Assembly: GCF_029962835.1 (NCBI RefSeq)
Contig: NC_080574.1
Location: 23,596,001 to 23,660,000, forward strand
From: Magnolia sinica
Taxonomy: Eukaryota; Streptophyta; Magnoliopsida; Magnoliales; Magnoliaceae
Reading direction: 5' to 3'
Length of the DNA stretch: 64,000 nucleotides
Within the stretch, counting starts at the first letter, position 1; every line of letters starts with the position of its first letter. Positions 25,201 through 37,800 of this stretch are shown here, one piece after another. Position numbers and translations under genes: made by a program. The notes beneath the pieces were generated by a model. The model had not been told where the DNA came from. It did no database searches and worked only from the letters and a program-made list of their open reading frames with translations.

Positions 25201-28200
25201 CTCTCCAAAGCCGAAGAGGAGAATCAGCGAGTTCTGGCAGTCCATGCTTCGTGCGCGGATGACTTAGCTCGGGCTAAGCTTGAGGCGGCGGAGCGCATTC
25301 AGCAGGCCGAGGAGAAGACTCGGGAGGCCGAGACGGCTAGGGACCAAGCCGTCCAAGCATTCCTTGAGTCGGCCGAGTTTGAGGACGAGAGGGATCGCCT
25401 GTTCCAGAGCGGATATCTGGAATGCGTCAAGGATATAAAGAAGTCTTTTCCTGACCTTGACGTTTCAGAAATCGAAGGCGGGGCGACCTCAGAGTCCGAG
25501 AATCCGGACGCCGCCGCTGAAGGCACAACTGCCGGGGACGGGGCCGACGCATGAAGACTTTGGTTTTTTATATGTATATATTTTTTTTTGCTCCGATGTA
25601 TTCGGTTGCTTTTGTACTTACACATATTCGGACGAATGAAAAAGAAAAGCATGTCTTTATTCATTTGACTCGGCTTTACTCTTCCTCAGGGTCTTTAAAC
25701 ATCAAATAGCAAGCTAAGGATAGTAGACCTTGAGGTGTTCATTCCATGGATGAGGCAATGACTGTCCGTTTAGGTCTTCTAGCCGATATGTTCCTGGTCT
25801 AATGGTGCCCGAGACGATATAGGGTCCTTCCCAATTGGGTCCCAGTGTACCCGACCCAAACTCCTTAGTGTTGGAAAACACTTTCCGAAGAACCATATCT
25901 CCCCTTCGGAATCTTCTAATCTTAACTCGGGTATTGTAGAACCGAGTCACTTGTCGTTGTCGAGCCTCCGTGCGCAGCCTCGCCCTTTCCCTTTGTTCGT
26001 CCAGAAGGTCGAGTCCGAGTGCAAGGAGTTCTTCATTCTCTTCTGCATTGAATAAGGTGATTCGAGCCGAAGGTAATCCGATTTCGACGGGAGTGACTGC
26101 TTCTGAGCCGTAAGCGAGTGAAAAGGAGTTTCTCCCGTGGCCGTTCGGGTTGTAGTTCGGTAAGCCCAAAGAATTTTCGGAGCTCTTCGGCCCATGCTCC
26201 TTTGGCGCCAAGCTTGGTCCGAAGATGTTGCTTGATAATCTTGTTAACGCCTCGACTTGTCCGTTGGTTTGAGGGTGATGCGGTGATGAATAAATATTCC
26301 TGATACCGGGGTTCTTGCACATCTCACGAAAGCTCCTATTATCAAATTGCCTTCCATTGTCCGTGACACTGCGCGGTACTCCGAATCGGCAGATAATATT
26401 TTTCCATACAAACTCGGTGATCTTCTGCGCTCGGTTATTTTGGCTAATGGTTCTGCCTCGGCCCACTTCGTAAAATAGTCCACTGCTACCACAACAAACT
26501 TGGTCTGCCCTTTTCCCATAAGGAGCGGTCCTATGAGGTCGATGCCCCATTGTGCGAAAGGCCAGGGACCAGTCATCGGCGTCAGTGCCTCGGGTGCTTG
26601 CCTCGGAATTGCCGCAAACCGTTGGCATCTGTCGCATTTTTGAACGAGCTCACGAGCGTCGTGTTGGATAGTGGGCCAGTAGTATCCCTGTCGTAAGACC
26701 TTGTAGGCGAGGGATCGCCCTCCAGGAGTGGTTTCCGCAGATTCCTTCATGAATTTCCCGTAACACATAGTTTGCCTCACTGGGTTTGAGGCAGCAGCAA
26801 CGGGGCGTAGTATCCTTTCTTATAAAGGGTCCCGTTGAGTATGGTGTAACGGGAAGCTCGGATCTTAATTCGTCGGGCCTCGGTGCGATCCTCGGCAACT
26901 TTCCTTCGTCAAGGAATTGGCGGATTGGTTCTATCCAGGTTGGTTCCGAGTCGATTGTTTTGACGGCCTAGCTAATTGGCTCGTCTATACTTGGTTTTTC
27001 GTCGTATTCGTCAGGGACGGACATGGGTAGATCGTCTACTTCGGCCGAGGCGAGCTTTGCTAGCAAATCGGCTTTGCTGTTGTCCGTACGAGGTATCCGA
27101 GTTACACGACAGAATTGAAATTCGTTGATAAGTTCTTTCGCTTTCTCCATGTAAGCCCTTAGCCGGTCTTTCCGTGTCTGGTATACACCGGTAACTTGGT
27201 TAACGACCAACTGAGAGTCGCTGAAAACACTTAGGTGCGTGACCTCCATGCTAGTGGCGAGTCGGAGGCCGAGTAACAACGCTTCATATTCCGCCGTATT
27301 GTTCGACGCTTGAAATCCAAGTCGTAAGGCATCCTGTATATAGGTGTGATCGGGGGTTTCCAGCACTACCCCAGCCCCACTGGCCTTCGAGTTGGAAGAA
27401 CCGTCGACATACAGATTCCATGGAATAGGGCAAGGGGAAGCGGTTGAGGTCGGAGCTGCACCGTCCTTTGGTGTATCATTTAAGTTCGGTTGAAGACGTT
27501 CCCTCGGCGATAAAATCAGCTACGGCTTGCCCTTTGATTACTGCCTTTGGTCGGTATTGAATATCAAACTCACTCAGCTCGATAGCCCATTTGGTGAGTC
27601 GGCCGGAAGCTTCTGGTTTCTGCAGTACCTGGCGAAGCGGAAGGTTGGTCATTACAATGATGGTGTGGGCATGGAAGTACGGCCTAAGTCGCCGAGAGGA
27701 AGTTATTAAAGCCAAGGCCACTTTTTCCAAGCTTGGGTATCTCGTTTCTGCTGGCAATAACGCTTTGCTGACGTAGTAAACCGGTAGCTGCTTTCCTTCG
27801 GATTCTCGTATCAAAGCCGAGCTAACCGCTGCCTCGGACACAGCTAGATAGAGGAGCAACGACTCCCCCGGTTCAGGTTTTGATAAGAGAGGTGCAGAAC
27901 CGAGATATAATTTTAATTGCTGGAATGCTGCTTCACATTCTTCCGTCCAACCCATCGCTTGTCTTCCTTTCAATTGTTTGAAGAAAGGGAGACACTTATC
28001 CGTTGCTCTGGACAGGAACCGATTGAGTGCTGCGACTCGTCCGGCCAATCTTTGGACGTCCTTAATGGTTTTGGGGGATTCCATATCAATCAGAGCCTTT
28101 ATCTTCTCAGGGTTTGCCTCCATTCCTCGCTGACTGACTAAGAAACCGAGGAATTTTTCGGAGCCTACTCCAAAAGCACATTTACTGGGATTTAGCTTCA

Positions 28201-31200
28201 TCTGGAACTTCCGCAGGATTAGAAACATTTCTTCCAAATCATTCACATGATCCGCCGCGTGTATGCTCTTGACAAGCATGTCGTCGATGTATACTTTCAT
28301 GGTTCGGCCTATAAGTCGAGCAAAGATTTTGTTAACTAACCTTTGATAAGTTGCACCGGCATTCTTCAGACCAAATGGCATCACTCGGTAACAATAAAGG
28401 CCTTTGTCGGTGACAAAGGTAGTTTTTGATTTATCTGTTTGATGCATTACAATTTGATTATATCCCGAATAAGCATCCATGAAGCTAAGGAGCTCATGTC
28501 CGGCTGTACTATCTACTAGCTGGTCTATCCTCGGAAGCGGAAAGCTATCTTTGGGGCAGGCTTTATTCAAGTCGGTATAATCAATACAGACTCGCCACTT
28601 CCCGTTGGACTTCTTTACAAGCACGACATTCGCGACCCACTCTGGATAGTGTATTTCTTCTATGAAATTAGCCTGGAGTAGTTTGTTGACTTCTTTCTCG
28701 ATGATGGCGTATCGTTCAGGGCCGAGCGGTCGTTGCTTCTGTCGGATCGGTCGATATGACGGATCGACGTTAAGTCGGTGAGTCACCACGGAGGGGTCGA
28801 TCCCTTGCATATATTCATGATTCCAAGCGAATACGTCGGCGTACTTTCGGAGCAGGGCGATCAGCTTTTCTCTCAAAGGGGATTGCAGAGATGAGCCAAT
28901 TCGCACTGTCTTGGATCCATCTGTTTCGACTAAGGCGATTGAGACAAGATCTTCGACCGGCTGTCCTCGTTCATAATTCTCTCCCCGAGGGTCCAACGAT
29001 TCGATTGTTAATATGTTGGTCGGATTCTTGTCGGCGGCTCCTTTTACAGCTATCATGTAACATCGCCTCGCGTCTTGCTGGTCTCCTTTAACGATTCCGA
29101 CTCCTGACTCGGTCGGGAATTTCATTGTAAGATGGTATGTGGATACCACGGCCTGGAGGAGACTCAATGAAGGTTGGCCGAGTATCGCGTTGTATACCGA
29201 GGGTTGATCGACGACCAGGAAGTCAACCATCATCGTCGTCTGATGTGGGGCAGTGCCAGCAGTGAGTGGTAATGAGACAGTCCCCTCGGGCAATACTTGT
29301 CCTCCGGAAAAACCGATCAATGGGGTCCGAACCGGGTGTAACGCGGATCGTTCGATCCATTTTGTCGAACGCCTGGGTAAATAACACGTCTGCAGATGAC
29401 CCCGTATCGACGAGTATCCGAAACACTTTTCGGTTAGCGATCGCCAAGGAGACGATCAGCGCATCATCGTGGGGGTGATGGATACCTCGGGCGTCTTCTT
29501 CAGTGAACAATATGCAATACCTTTCTCTTTTCTTTTCCTTTGATGGCCGATCTATAATCATGAGCTCGGACTGAGGCTGACTGAGTTTTCGTGCGTGATT
29601 CCTTCGCGCGTTGTTTGAGTCGCCCCCACATTGCGGACCGCCGATAATCGTCCGGATTTCTTCCATAGGCTGACTCTCGGTCGGGCGCGCCTCGGATGCC
29701 CCAGCTTTGACCATATGTTCTCTGAGTCGGCCGTCTTTTATGAGTCGTTCGATTTCTTCTTTTAAGTGACGGCAATCACTTGTGTTATGCCCGTGATCGC
29801 GGTGATAATGGCAGTACTTATCTTTATCCCGCCGATTAGGATTCTCCCGAGCTTACTGGGCCAGCTAATAAAGCCTTCGTTTTTTATTTCCATCAGTACC
29901 TCTTCCCGAGTCTTATTCAGGGGAGTGTATATGGAAAATTTTCGATCCGGCCGTTTTCCTGACCTTCGCTCGTCACGCGCTTGATCCTCTTTGCGTTTCC
30001 TTCCCCCGGCCGAGTCGGCTTCTTTTTTGGCCGACTCTTTGGCCGAGGTTTTAGTTTCACGCAGGATTCGCGCTTCCTCGGCGTTGGCATATTTATCGGA
30101 CCGTGCCATAAACTCTGCCAGAGTATCGGGCGGAGTTTTGTCTAGAGATGCCAGGAATGGCTTATCCCTAACTCCTTGCATGAGTGCATTGAGGGCCGTT
30201 TCTTCCGAATGTTTTCGAACTTGAAGGGATTCGAAATTAAAACGCTTGATGTAATCTTTCAATAGCTCTCCCTGCTTCTGAACTAGGTTATTCAGATGTG
30301 CAGGGGGCTTTAATTTTTTCTTTCCGCCGATGAAGTTGGTGAGGAAGGCGTTGCTCAGCTCAACGAATGAACTGATGGACTTTGGCTTCAGCTGTTTGAA
30401 CCACAGTCGAGCTACATCAGTCAATGTAAGAGAAAAGGCCCGACACATTACTGCATCCGAGGCATCATGGAGTTCCATATAGGTTCTGAAGCACTCAATA
30501 TGCTCGGTCGGGTCAGTCTTGCCGGTGAAAGGAGTGATTTGAGGTAATCGAAATCTCTCGGGCAATCGGGCTTTCATTACCGAGTCCACAAAGGGGGACG
30601 CTTTCGCTTCGGACCCGGTTGAATATACGTTCCGGCCGTGCTTTATGTCTGCCATCTCTTTTGCCATCTCTTCCCGCACTTCTTTTTTGAAATTTTGAAT
30701 GTCGGCTTTCCAAGGTTCGCTGCTTTCTGCCGTGCCTTCCATGGAAGGGCGATTGCGCCTTCTTCGTTCTATTTCGTGCCGAAGATCAGTCGGGGGGAGG
30801 CGTTGGCTGAATGCGCTGGAGATGGTTCGACCCGCCTTGAGGTTGGCTCGGCCGGAAAGATTGGCGCCGAAGGTTGAGGATCAACCGCCGTTGTCGGCGG
30901 TCTCCCCTTGGAGATGCGGGAGTGGCTGCATTTGCTGATACATTCGTTCCAGCATCTGCTTCATCGTATTCATATCGGAGCGGATTTTCTGAACCTCCTT
31001 GTCCAACCGCCCATCGTCGCGACCCCGCTGATTGTTCTTGTTCCGGGCGCCCCTCGTCGGCGGTTGTTAGGTGCGTTCTGGGCTGGGAGGATTGGGCCCG
31101 GTGGCCCTGTAATCGCGTTCTCATTCAAATCTTCTTCGGACCGTCCTTCTAGTCATCACCATTGGACTCAGTATAGAGGTACGGGATGGCTTTTGACGTT

Positions 31201-31745
31201 CCCACGAGGCGCCAAACTGTTGATGCGATTATCCGGTTCGTCCTCCTAGACCCTTGTATGCCTCAAGAAGAAAACAAAGGAGACCCTGGCTCGAGCAGGG
31301 GACCCTCCGATGCCAAAGTCGGGCTGGACTCGGGGTCTCAAAGTATTGGAAGGTTTTTAGGAGGGATTTGTTTCGTACCTCTCAAGGTGACAAGGGTCCT
31401 CCTTTTATAGGCTGGGTCTTCTCGGGTCCTCCCGATATTGAGCGCGGGATCTTCTCCGGTATCACGGAGATAGGATCGTGCCCATCTTGAGCCATCATCC
31501 GATCCCGTGAGCTTTGGGGTCGGAGATCTTATCCCAAGATATCCGGGATGAGATCGACCTAGCGACGTCGGTCTTGCAAGGCGGTCGCCCGACACATGCC
31601 CGACGGCCGATAAGTCGTTCGAACCGACTCAACCATTGTCTCGGTTTAGCGAACCATGCCTCGGTTTGACGCATCCTTCGGCGACCCGAGGTATCAAGTC
31701 CGAGTCCCGAGGCATTAAGTCCGAGTCTTCGGACTTGTATTTTTG

Positions 31746-31822
<77 letters not shown>

Positions 31823-34800
31823 ATGTATTTGGATGAAGCGCCACATAGGTAAGAAATCTGATATGTTAATTAGGTAATGTCGTTTGTAAGTAGGTGAAGA
31901 TAATTTTTTGATTTTTTATTTGATCAATAATAAGATATTCTTTTTAAAAAAATATTTGGGTGGCTAGAAATCTATTCCAATGGTCTATATTCCACATGCC
32001 AGCGCGGCTACATTGATGAAAATTATTTACTAATTTTTAGTAGATAAAATTTAATTAGTAAACTCTATTTGATGAACAGAACTATTTAATTAGTAAACTC
32101 TATTTAATAAGTAAACTATTTAAATTGTTCAACTAATCGTGTGTGAGAATTACTGATTTGCTCAATTCGAAATAAAGCAGATCCGAGACTCGTTTTGGGG
32201 CAAAATAGTATCGGGTGAAGCTGATATTTGTGTTTTTCCTTCATCGAGTCTAACTGCGCTTATCAGCCGTGCGTCCTCCGTTGCGGTGAGAATATGATTC
32301 GACTGAACGCCGAGCGGAAGCGCTCGGTCCTGATAGAGCTCTGTGGGGGCCATCACAATGCATGTGTTTTATCCATGCTGTTCATCCATTTTGCTAAATC
32401 ATTTTCCGTTATAAACTAAAAAATAAGGCAGATCCAAAGCTTTAGTGGACCAAACCACAGTAAACAGTAGGGATTGAATGCCTTCCGTTGAAAACTTCTT
32501 GGGGCCATAGAAGATCTTGATCACGCTAATATTTGTGTTTTTCTTTCATCCAGGTCTAACTGACCCTATGAACAGGTTGGATGGAAAATAAACATCACGG
32601 TGGGCCCTAGGAACCCACCTGGGAAGGTTTCAACGGTGGCTTCATTATTACCGCTAGTTCCTATGGTGTGGCCCACTTTAGCCTTAAATCTAACTCCTTT
32701 TTGGGTTCATACCTTAAAATAATCGGTTGAAATAGATGGATCGGTATGTATAAAACATAGGCATCACAGTGGCCCCACAGAGCCCCTGCCAAGGCTGTGT
32801 CAGTCCTAGGACGGCCATCGTACTGTGTTTGATTTTTTCTTTTTTTTAATTTTTTTCCTCGTTTTGAATGTTGTACAGGAAGGGTATTTGCAGTGTAGTT
32901 TTGGAAAGAGCTGATGCTCTGCGGTCCACGGGAGCAGCAATCGGCATCCAAGCCAACGGCTGGCGGGCACTTGATCAGCTGGGTGTGGGGCCCACTCTTC
33001 GAGAGAAAGCTATTCGTTTACGAGTGTAGGCCTCCTTGCTTTAGCATGTGTAGTCCCCATAGTCAGGTTGCTGATGGTGCGTGTATTGCACATGCATGCC
33101 ATGGCCCATGCTATCCTTTCAAACCCGGAAAAGAAAAGGCGGGCCACGGAAAAGGGAACGGATTGCATCCGACTCCGCGAGAGATTAATCCGTCTACGTA
33201 GGGCTCCTGTTGGGCTCACCGTAACGTATCTTTTTATCCACGCATTCCATCCATCTTATCATATTATTTTTGAGTATGAACCCAAAAATGAGACAGATCT
33301 AATGCTCAAGTGAATCACACCAAATAGTGAGCTTGGATTGCATTAAATGTACAAGGTATTAAAAACAAGTCATCTCTGGTGTGGTCCACTTAAGCATTGG
33401 ATTTGCCACATTTTTTGCCTCATATTTTAAAATGATACGAGAAAATAGATGAATAGAAAAACGGATACATCATGGCCGGACCTACGGCAGTCCTATATGG
33501 ACGAAATGGTAGGGAGGTCGCAATCCGCTTCCTGTGAAAAGTGCATTCTCACGGGGAGTGGATTAGCAGTTACCAAGCCCTAAGTGGGGCCACCTTAATG
33601 TATTTGTTATATATCTACACGAGAGCTCTACACGAGCCGAATCGAGTTGAGTATGGCACGGCTCAACCAGTACTTGACCCCAACTTGAACTTGGCTCGGC
33701 TCGGTCCTCGAGCCTGTTTGGCCAGCTTGGCTTAGTTCAGTTAGCAACTTTTTTTTTTTTTTTATCAGCAACTTGGGCTGGTTTGAGCCGAGTTCGAGTC
33801 CATGCAACATTTTCTCAAAAATGTATATTGCATCTTCAATTTCTCACATAATTAAAAATAGTAATGCATCTTCAATTTCTCACATAATTCAAAATAGTGA
33901 CAACACTTTACAGATATTTCATTGAACGCTTGACAAACTTCATCAAAATTAAGATATAAGGGCAATCTTATAATATAAAGTTTTTTTTTTTTTTCATATC
34001 CATTCCTTCCTCACCACCAACTGATCCCGCGGAGAGTGTACAAACTCAAAACAACACTTTGTTGAGTCATTTCATCAAACACCCGGTGAGCAGCATTAGT
34101 ATCAAAATAACCGGGTCGTCAAGCTAATTTGAGTTGAGGTCGATCCGAGTTGATGCGAGTCGAGCTTTTCCACGTCGAGTCGAGCAAGCTAACCGATCTA
34201 ACTCGACTCATATGTACAACTCTATCTACATCGTTCATCTGTTTTCCCATTTTAAATTAGGATGTGATCCCAAACCTTAAGAAGATCTAAATCTCAAGTG
34301 GACCATATCACTAGAAAGAATGATGAATGACCATTAAAATCTTTTTGTAGGCCATGAAAGTTTTGGATCAAGCTGATCTTCATATTTTCCCTTCATTCAT
34401 ATCTTCTTGACATTATCAATAAGTTGGATTGCAAATAAACATTAGGAAAACCATACGATGTGCCATGTTTCTTATGGTGTGGTCCACTTGAAATATCGAT
34501 ATGCATAATTCTTAGGACCCCATCCTAAAATGGGTTAGAGAAATGGAGGGATAGCGTGGATATACAACACATCATCAAGGTAGGCCCCCTGATGAGGGTA
34601 ACACCTACTAAGGTGTTACCTTCATTCTTACATGTATTTTTATTTTTTAGGGAATTCGACAAAATAGTACCTCATTAACATAATAGTTACATCCAGGTAC
34701 CTTTTTAAATTAAGTTTTTGTGAAGCTTACCTTATTAATGAAGTTATTGCCAAAGGCACCTTCTATTAGTTTTTTCCAACTTCTCTTAAGATTTTTTTAA

Positions 34801-37800
34801 ATGACTAAAATGCCCACTAATTAATGAGATTGCTAAAGAAAATTAAATAGATACCTAGTAAAAAAATTTCTAGAAAGGAAAAAAGAAAATGTAGTCCAAC
34901 CATTTCTCTAAACCATTTTTAGGGCATGAGAGCTTCACAATGAGTTTATAGTGGTGATTGAATGACCACGGTTAAAAACTTCCTAGGTTGAAGGATTTCC
35001 TGATTAAGTGTGCCCAACCTCACCCAACATGAAACTTCCTAGGGTCCACCATAACGCCCACTATGGTCTCTAAATGAGCTAATTCCAAAGTCGTTTGAAA
35101 ACTTATCGAATAATCATTCCAATGAGCATACGATCCATTAATCACCCCTGGTGACGAGACCTCCCACTCTAATACCACTTCGATGTAGGATAATTAACCA
35201 CTTTTTCTAAAAGCTCGAATTAATAAAGCACGTCGAATCAATCCCTTTATCTCATTGCCCAAGCCCCACATCTTATGGGTTAAGACCTCAACCGAACCCC
35301 CATTGTGGGCTTCACTTCATATGGGTATCACCTCACACGAGCCACCTGCTTCACATAGGCTGCCCATCCCGAGTGTGTCTCTACATCCCACAGGCTACCC
35401 CACTCAAGCCCGGTATAAAAAATGCCCCAACATTAAGAACTCATCTTCTAGAAGTCAAGTTTTTCTTTTCTTTTCTTTTCTTCTAAAGAAGAACCCATTT
35501 TTTTGAGATGAGAGTTTCTCCCAGAGAGTAATGTTAAAAAAGGTACAAGTGCATAAAAAATGGAAAAAAGGTTATTATTGGCATTTTTGTGTGAGAAAAA
35601 TGAAAACAGTGCTCAAACATGTAGAAAAATAATGTTTCGAAAAGTGATGCTATTGCGGCGCTCTCACAGAATAATGGGCGTACTTGGAGTAAAAACCCAA
35701 GTATAACAATAGTAAAAACCCAAGTATAACAATATTTTGCAAAATTTTCCTTTTCACGAAAATAAATAATTTTTTGGGATAATTGTAAACAACTGCCTTT
35801 TGTTTTTTGGCAATTGTAAACACCTCCCACTTGTCTACGATTATCGCAATCCTCCAATCTTTACCACATGGCATCAATACCCTTGCTCGAGCCGTTCATG
35901 TTGCCTTCATGTGCCGCCCACTGTTCTATGTAAAATGGCATCCAATCCTTCCAACAAGGTTAGTCCACCCTAAGTATTAGACGCCCAAACATTCAAGCTA
36001 ATCCAATCATCGGTGAGTCACACTATAGAAAACAATGTATAACCATCCAAAAAAAAAAATAAATGCAAAATATCTATATAAAAAAAAAAGAGAGAAAGAA
36101 AAGGAGATGCATCTATAAGGTGAATATCAGAGAGTACCGGTGCTTACAATTGTTATAAAATAGAGAGGTGTTTACAATTATCCTTATCTCTTCGTGTAGA
36201 GTTCTGCTTACCCTGGGTCGTTTGGTAGCATGGAAACAGTGGCAGTTGGTTGTGATTAGTTGTAAAAGCAAAAGGTAGGGCATTTGGGATGGTGTACATT
36301 GGTGGTAAATGGATTGATTCATGCATTTTGAAATTCTTCTTTTTGAGGTGTGATTACAAGCTTCATTATCACCTATATCCATCGAAGACATCACCATGAA
36401 AATCAAGTAAATTTGACTTCAAGAATTAGTAGGCCTCATTGTGATATTTAAGTGAACTCTTCCCTGATCACTGGTGCATCACCCTGTGTTAGTTGTAGGG
36501 CCTAAAAATCATCGACCCATAATTTAGTGAGCCATACGAAGGGAAATGACTTTGGGAGAGGAATGCCCACCCTTGATTCTTTCAGTGCTCACCATGATGA
36601 TTATATGAAATTCATTCCAACAGTTCGAGGCAAATCTAAAATTTAGGTCTTGGGATAAAAAAAATTAGGCCTATACTTGGTTTAGTTGGGCCATGCTAAA
36701 GGAAATATAGTTTGGAGGGTGAGCGTTACTGTTTCCCTTCGTATAGCCTACCTAAATCATGGATTGGGATAATTTTTGAACTCTATGGCTAAAATGGGGT
36801 GACACACCGGTGATACAGGTGGATTTTACATAAACATCACGGTAGGCAATTTGTGAGAATTTTTTAGGTGTGCAAGTGTTCGTATCATTGACTTTGCTTG
36901 AAAATTGTCTGAACCAGTGGGCTCTACTGTGATGTTTAAGTAAAATCCATCTTGATTACCAGGTGCGTCACCTCATTTTAGTTATAAGGTAAAAAAATTG
37001 GGACATTCCATGATTCAGGTAGGTACATAGACCAAGTTAATTTTTGGACCCTGTGGCTAAAATAGGCTGACGCGCCTAGTATCGATCCCTAGCGGGTGTG
37101 GCTAACATGGAGTGTGTGTCCTGACATGGGTGTGTACTAACAAGCTAACCCAGAAAAAGAAAAGAAAAGAAAAGAAAAAACGAAGGATGACGCACCTAGT
37201 GATTGGGGTGAATTGTACAGTTGGTGGTGCGTTTGCATGAAAGTGGCCCCAATTTGACTTCAAGAATTAGTGGGCCTCACTGTGATGTTTAGGTGAAATC
37301 CACTTTAATCACCATGTGCATCATTCCATTTTATCCATAGGCTCAAAAATCAGCTCAGTCCATGATTAAGGTTGGCCATACAAAGGAAAACAGTTGGTAG
37401 ATGGATGCCTTGTACGTTGTTTCCAATTGTATGGTCCACCTAAATTATGGATGGGGCTGATTTTGGGCTATACGGCTCAAATGGAGTAACATGACTAGTG
37501 ATCGGGGTGAATTTCACATAAAAATCACAGTGGGCCATCTGTGAAAATTTGTCTCATGCATGCTCGTGCATGGCAAATGCAATTTATTTTATTTACACGG
37601 AGTCCATCGGCATGGTGCTAAACATAATGGAGGATTTTAATTCACCTAGATTCCATGGTAAATATGATTTGGATTCTAAATCATACTAAATCCATTCTGC
37701 CAAACGACCCCAAACAACCCAGGAAAAGCGGACCTATGACACAACAGTCCATGATCTATACCGTTCATTGAGTGCCAGTGGTGGAAGGACAACAAAAATG

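Larger units (their letters stand above)
22274..31748 (-). mobile_element. full-length Ty3/gypsy LTR retrotransposon, Tat lineage, in intron 1
   Basis: 9.5-kb element on the minus strand with both LTRs (5' LTR 31218-31748, 3' LTR 22274-22822), a TGGCGCC-type primer site, gag, protease, RT, RNase H, a second plant-type RNase H, integrase and a polypurine tract. The second RNase H after RT-RNase H is the hallmark of the Tat lineage (Ogre, Retand, Grande). Between pol and the 3' LTR it carries an extra gene on the plus strand. LTRs differ by roughly 2% substitutions plus about eight small indels by eye, so the insertion is fairly young. It landed in a TA-rich tract, so the 5-bp target duplication cannot be told from the repeat. 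Frameshifts in gag and integrase suggest it is no longer autonomous. Confidence 0.92.
15018..32878 (+). other. intron 1 of the monooxygenase gene, 17,861 bp
   Basis: Bounded by GTATTC and TTGTACAG. The first 460 bp match the start of the duplicate's intron 1 (55018-55520), so this is the ancestral part. The remainder is filled by about ten MITEs (about 15.9-22.2 kb) and a 9.5-kb gypsy element on the opposite strand (22274-31748). The last about 540 bp, including the MITE at 32337-32785, again match the duplicate. Splicing must therefore bridge a complete retrotransposon. Confidence 0.85.

Noticed and set aside
24549-25664. Minus-strand frames opposite the antisense gene
   Set aside because: Shadows of the GC-rich coiled-coil coding region on the plus strand.
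35534-35877. Two overlapping minus-strand frames rich in Phe, Ile and Tyr
   Set aside because: AT-rich sequence with tandem 'aaaacccaagtataacaatagt' repeats; not a membrane protein gene as far as can be seen.
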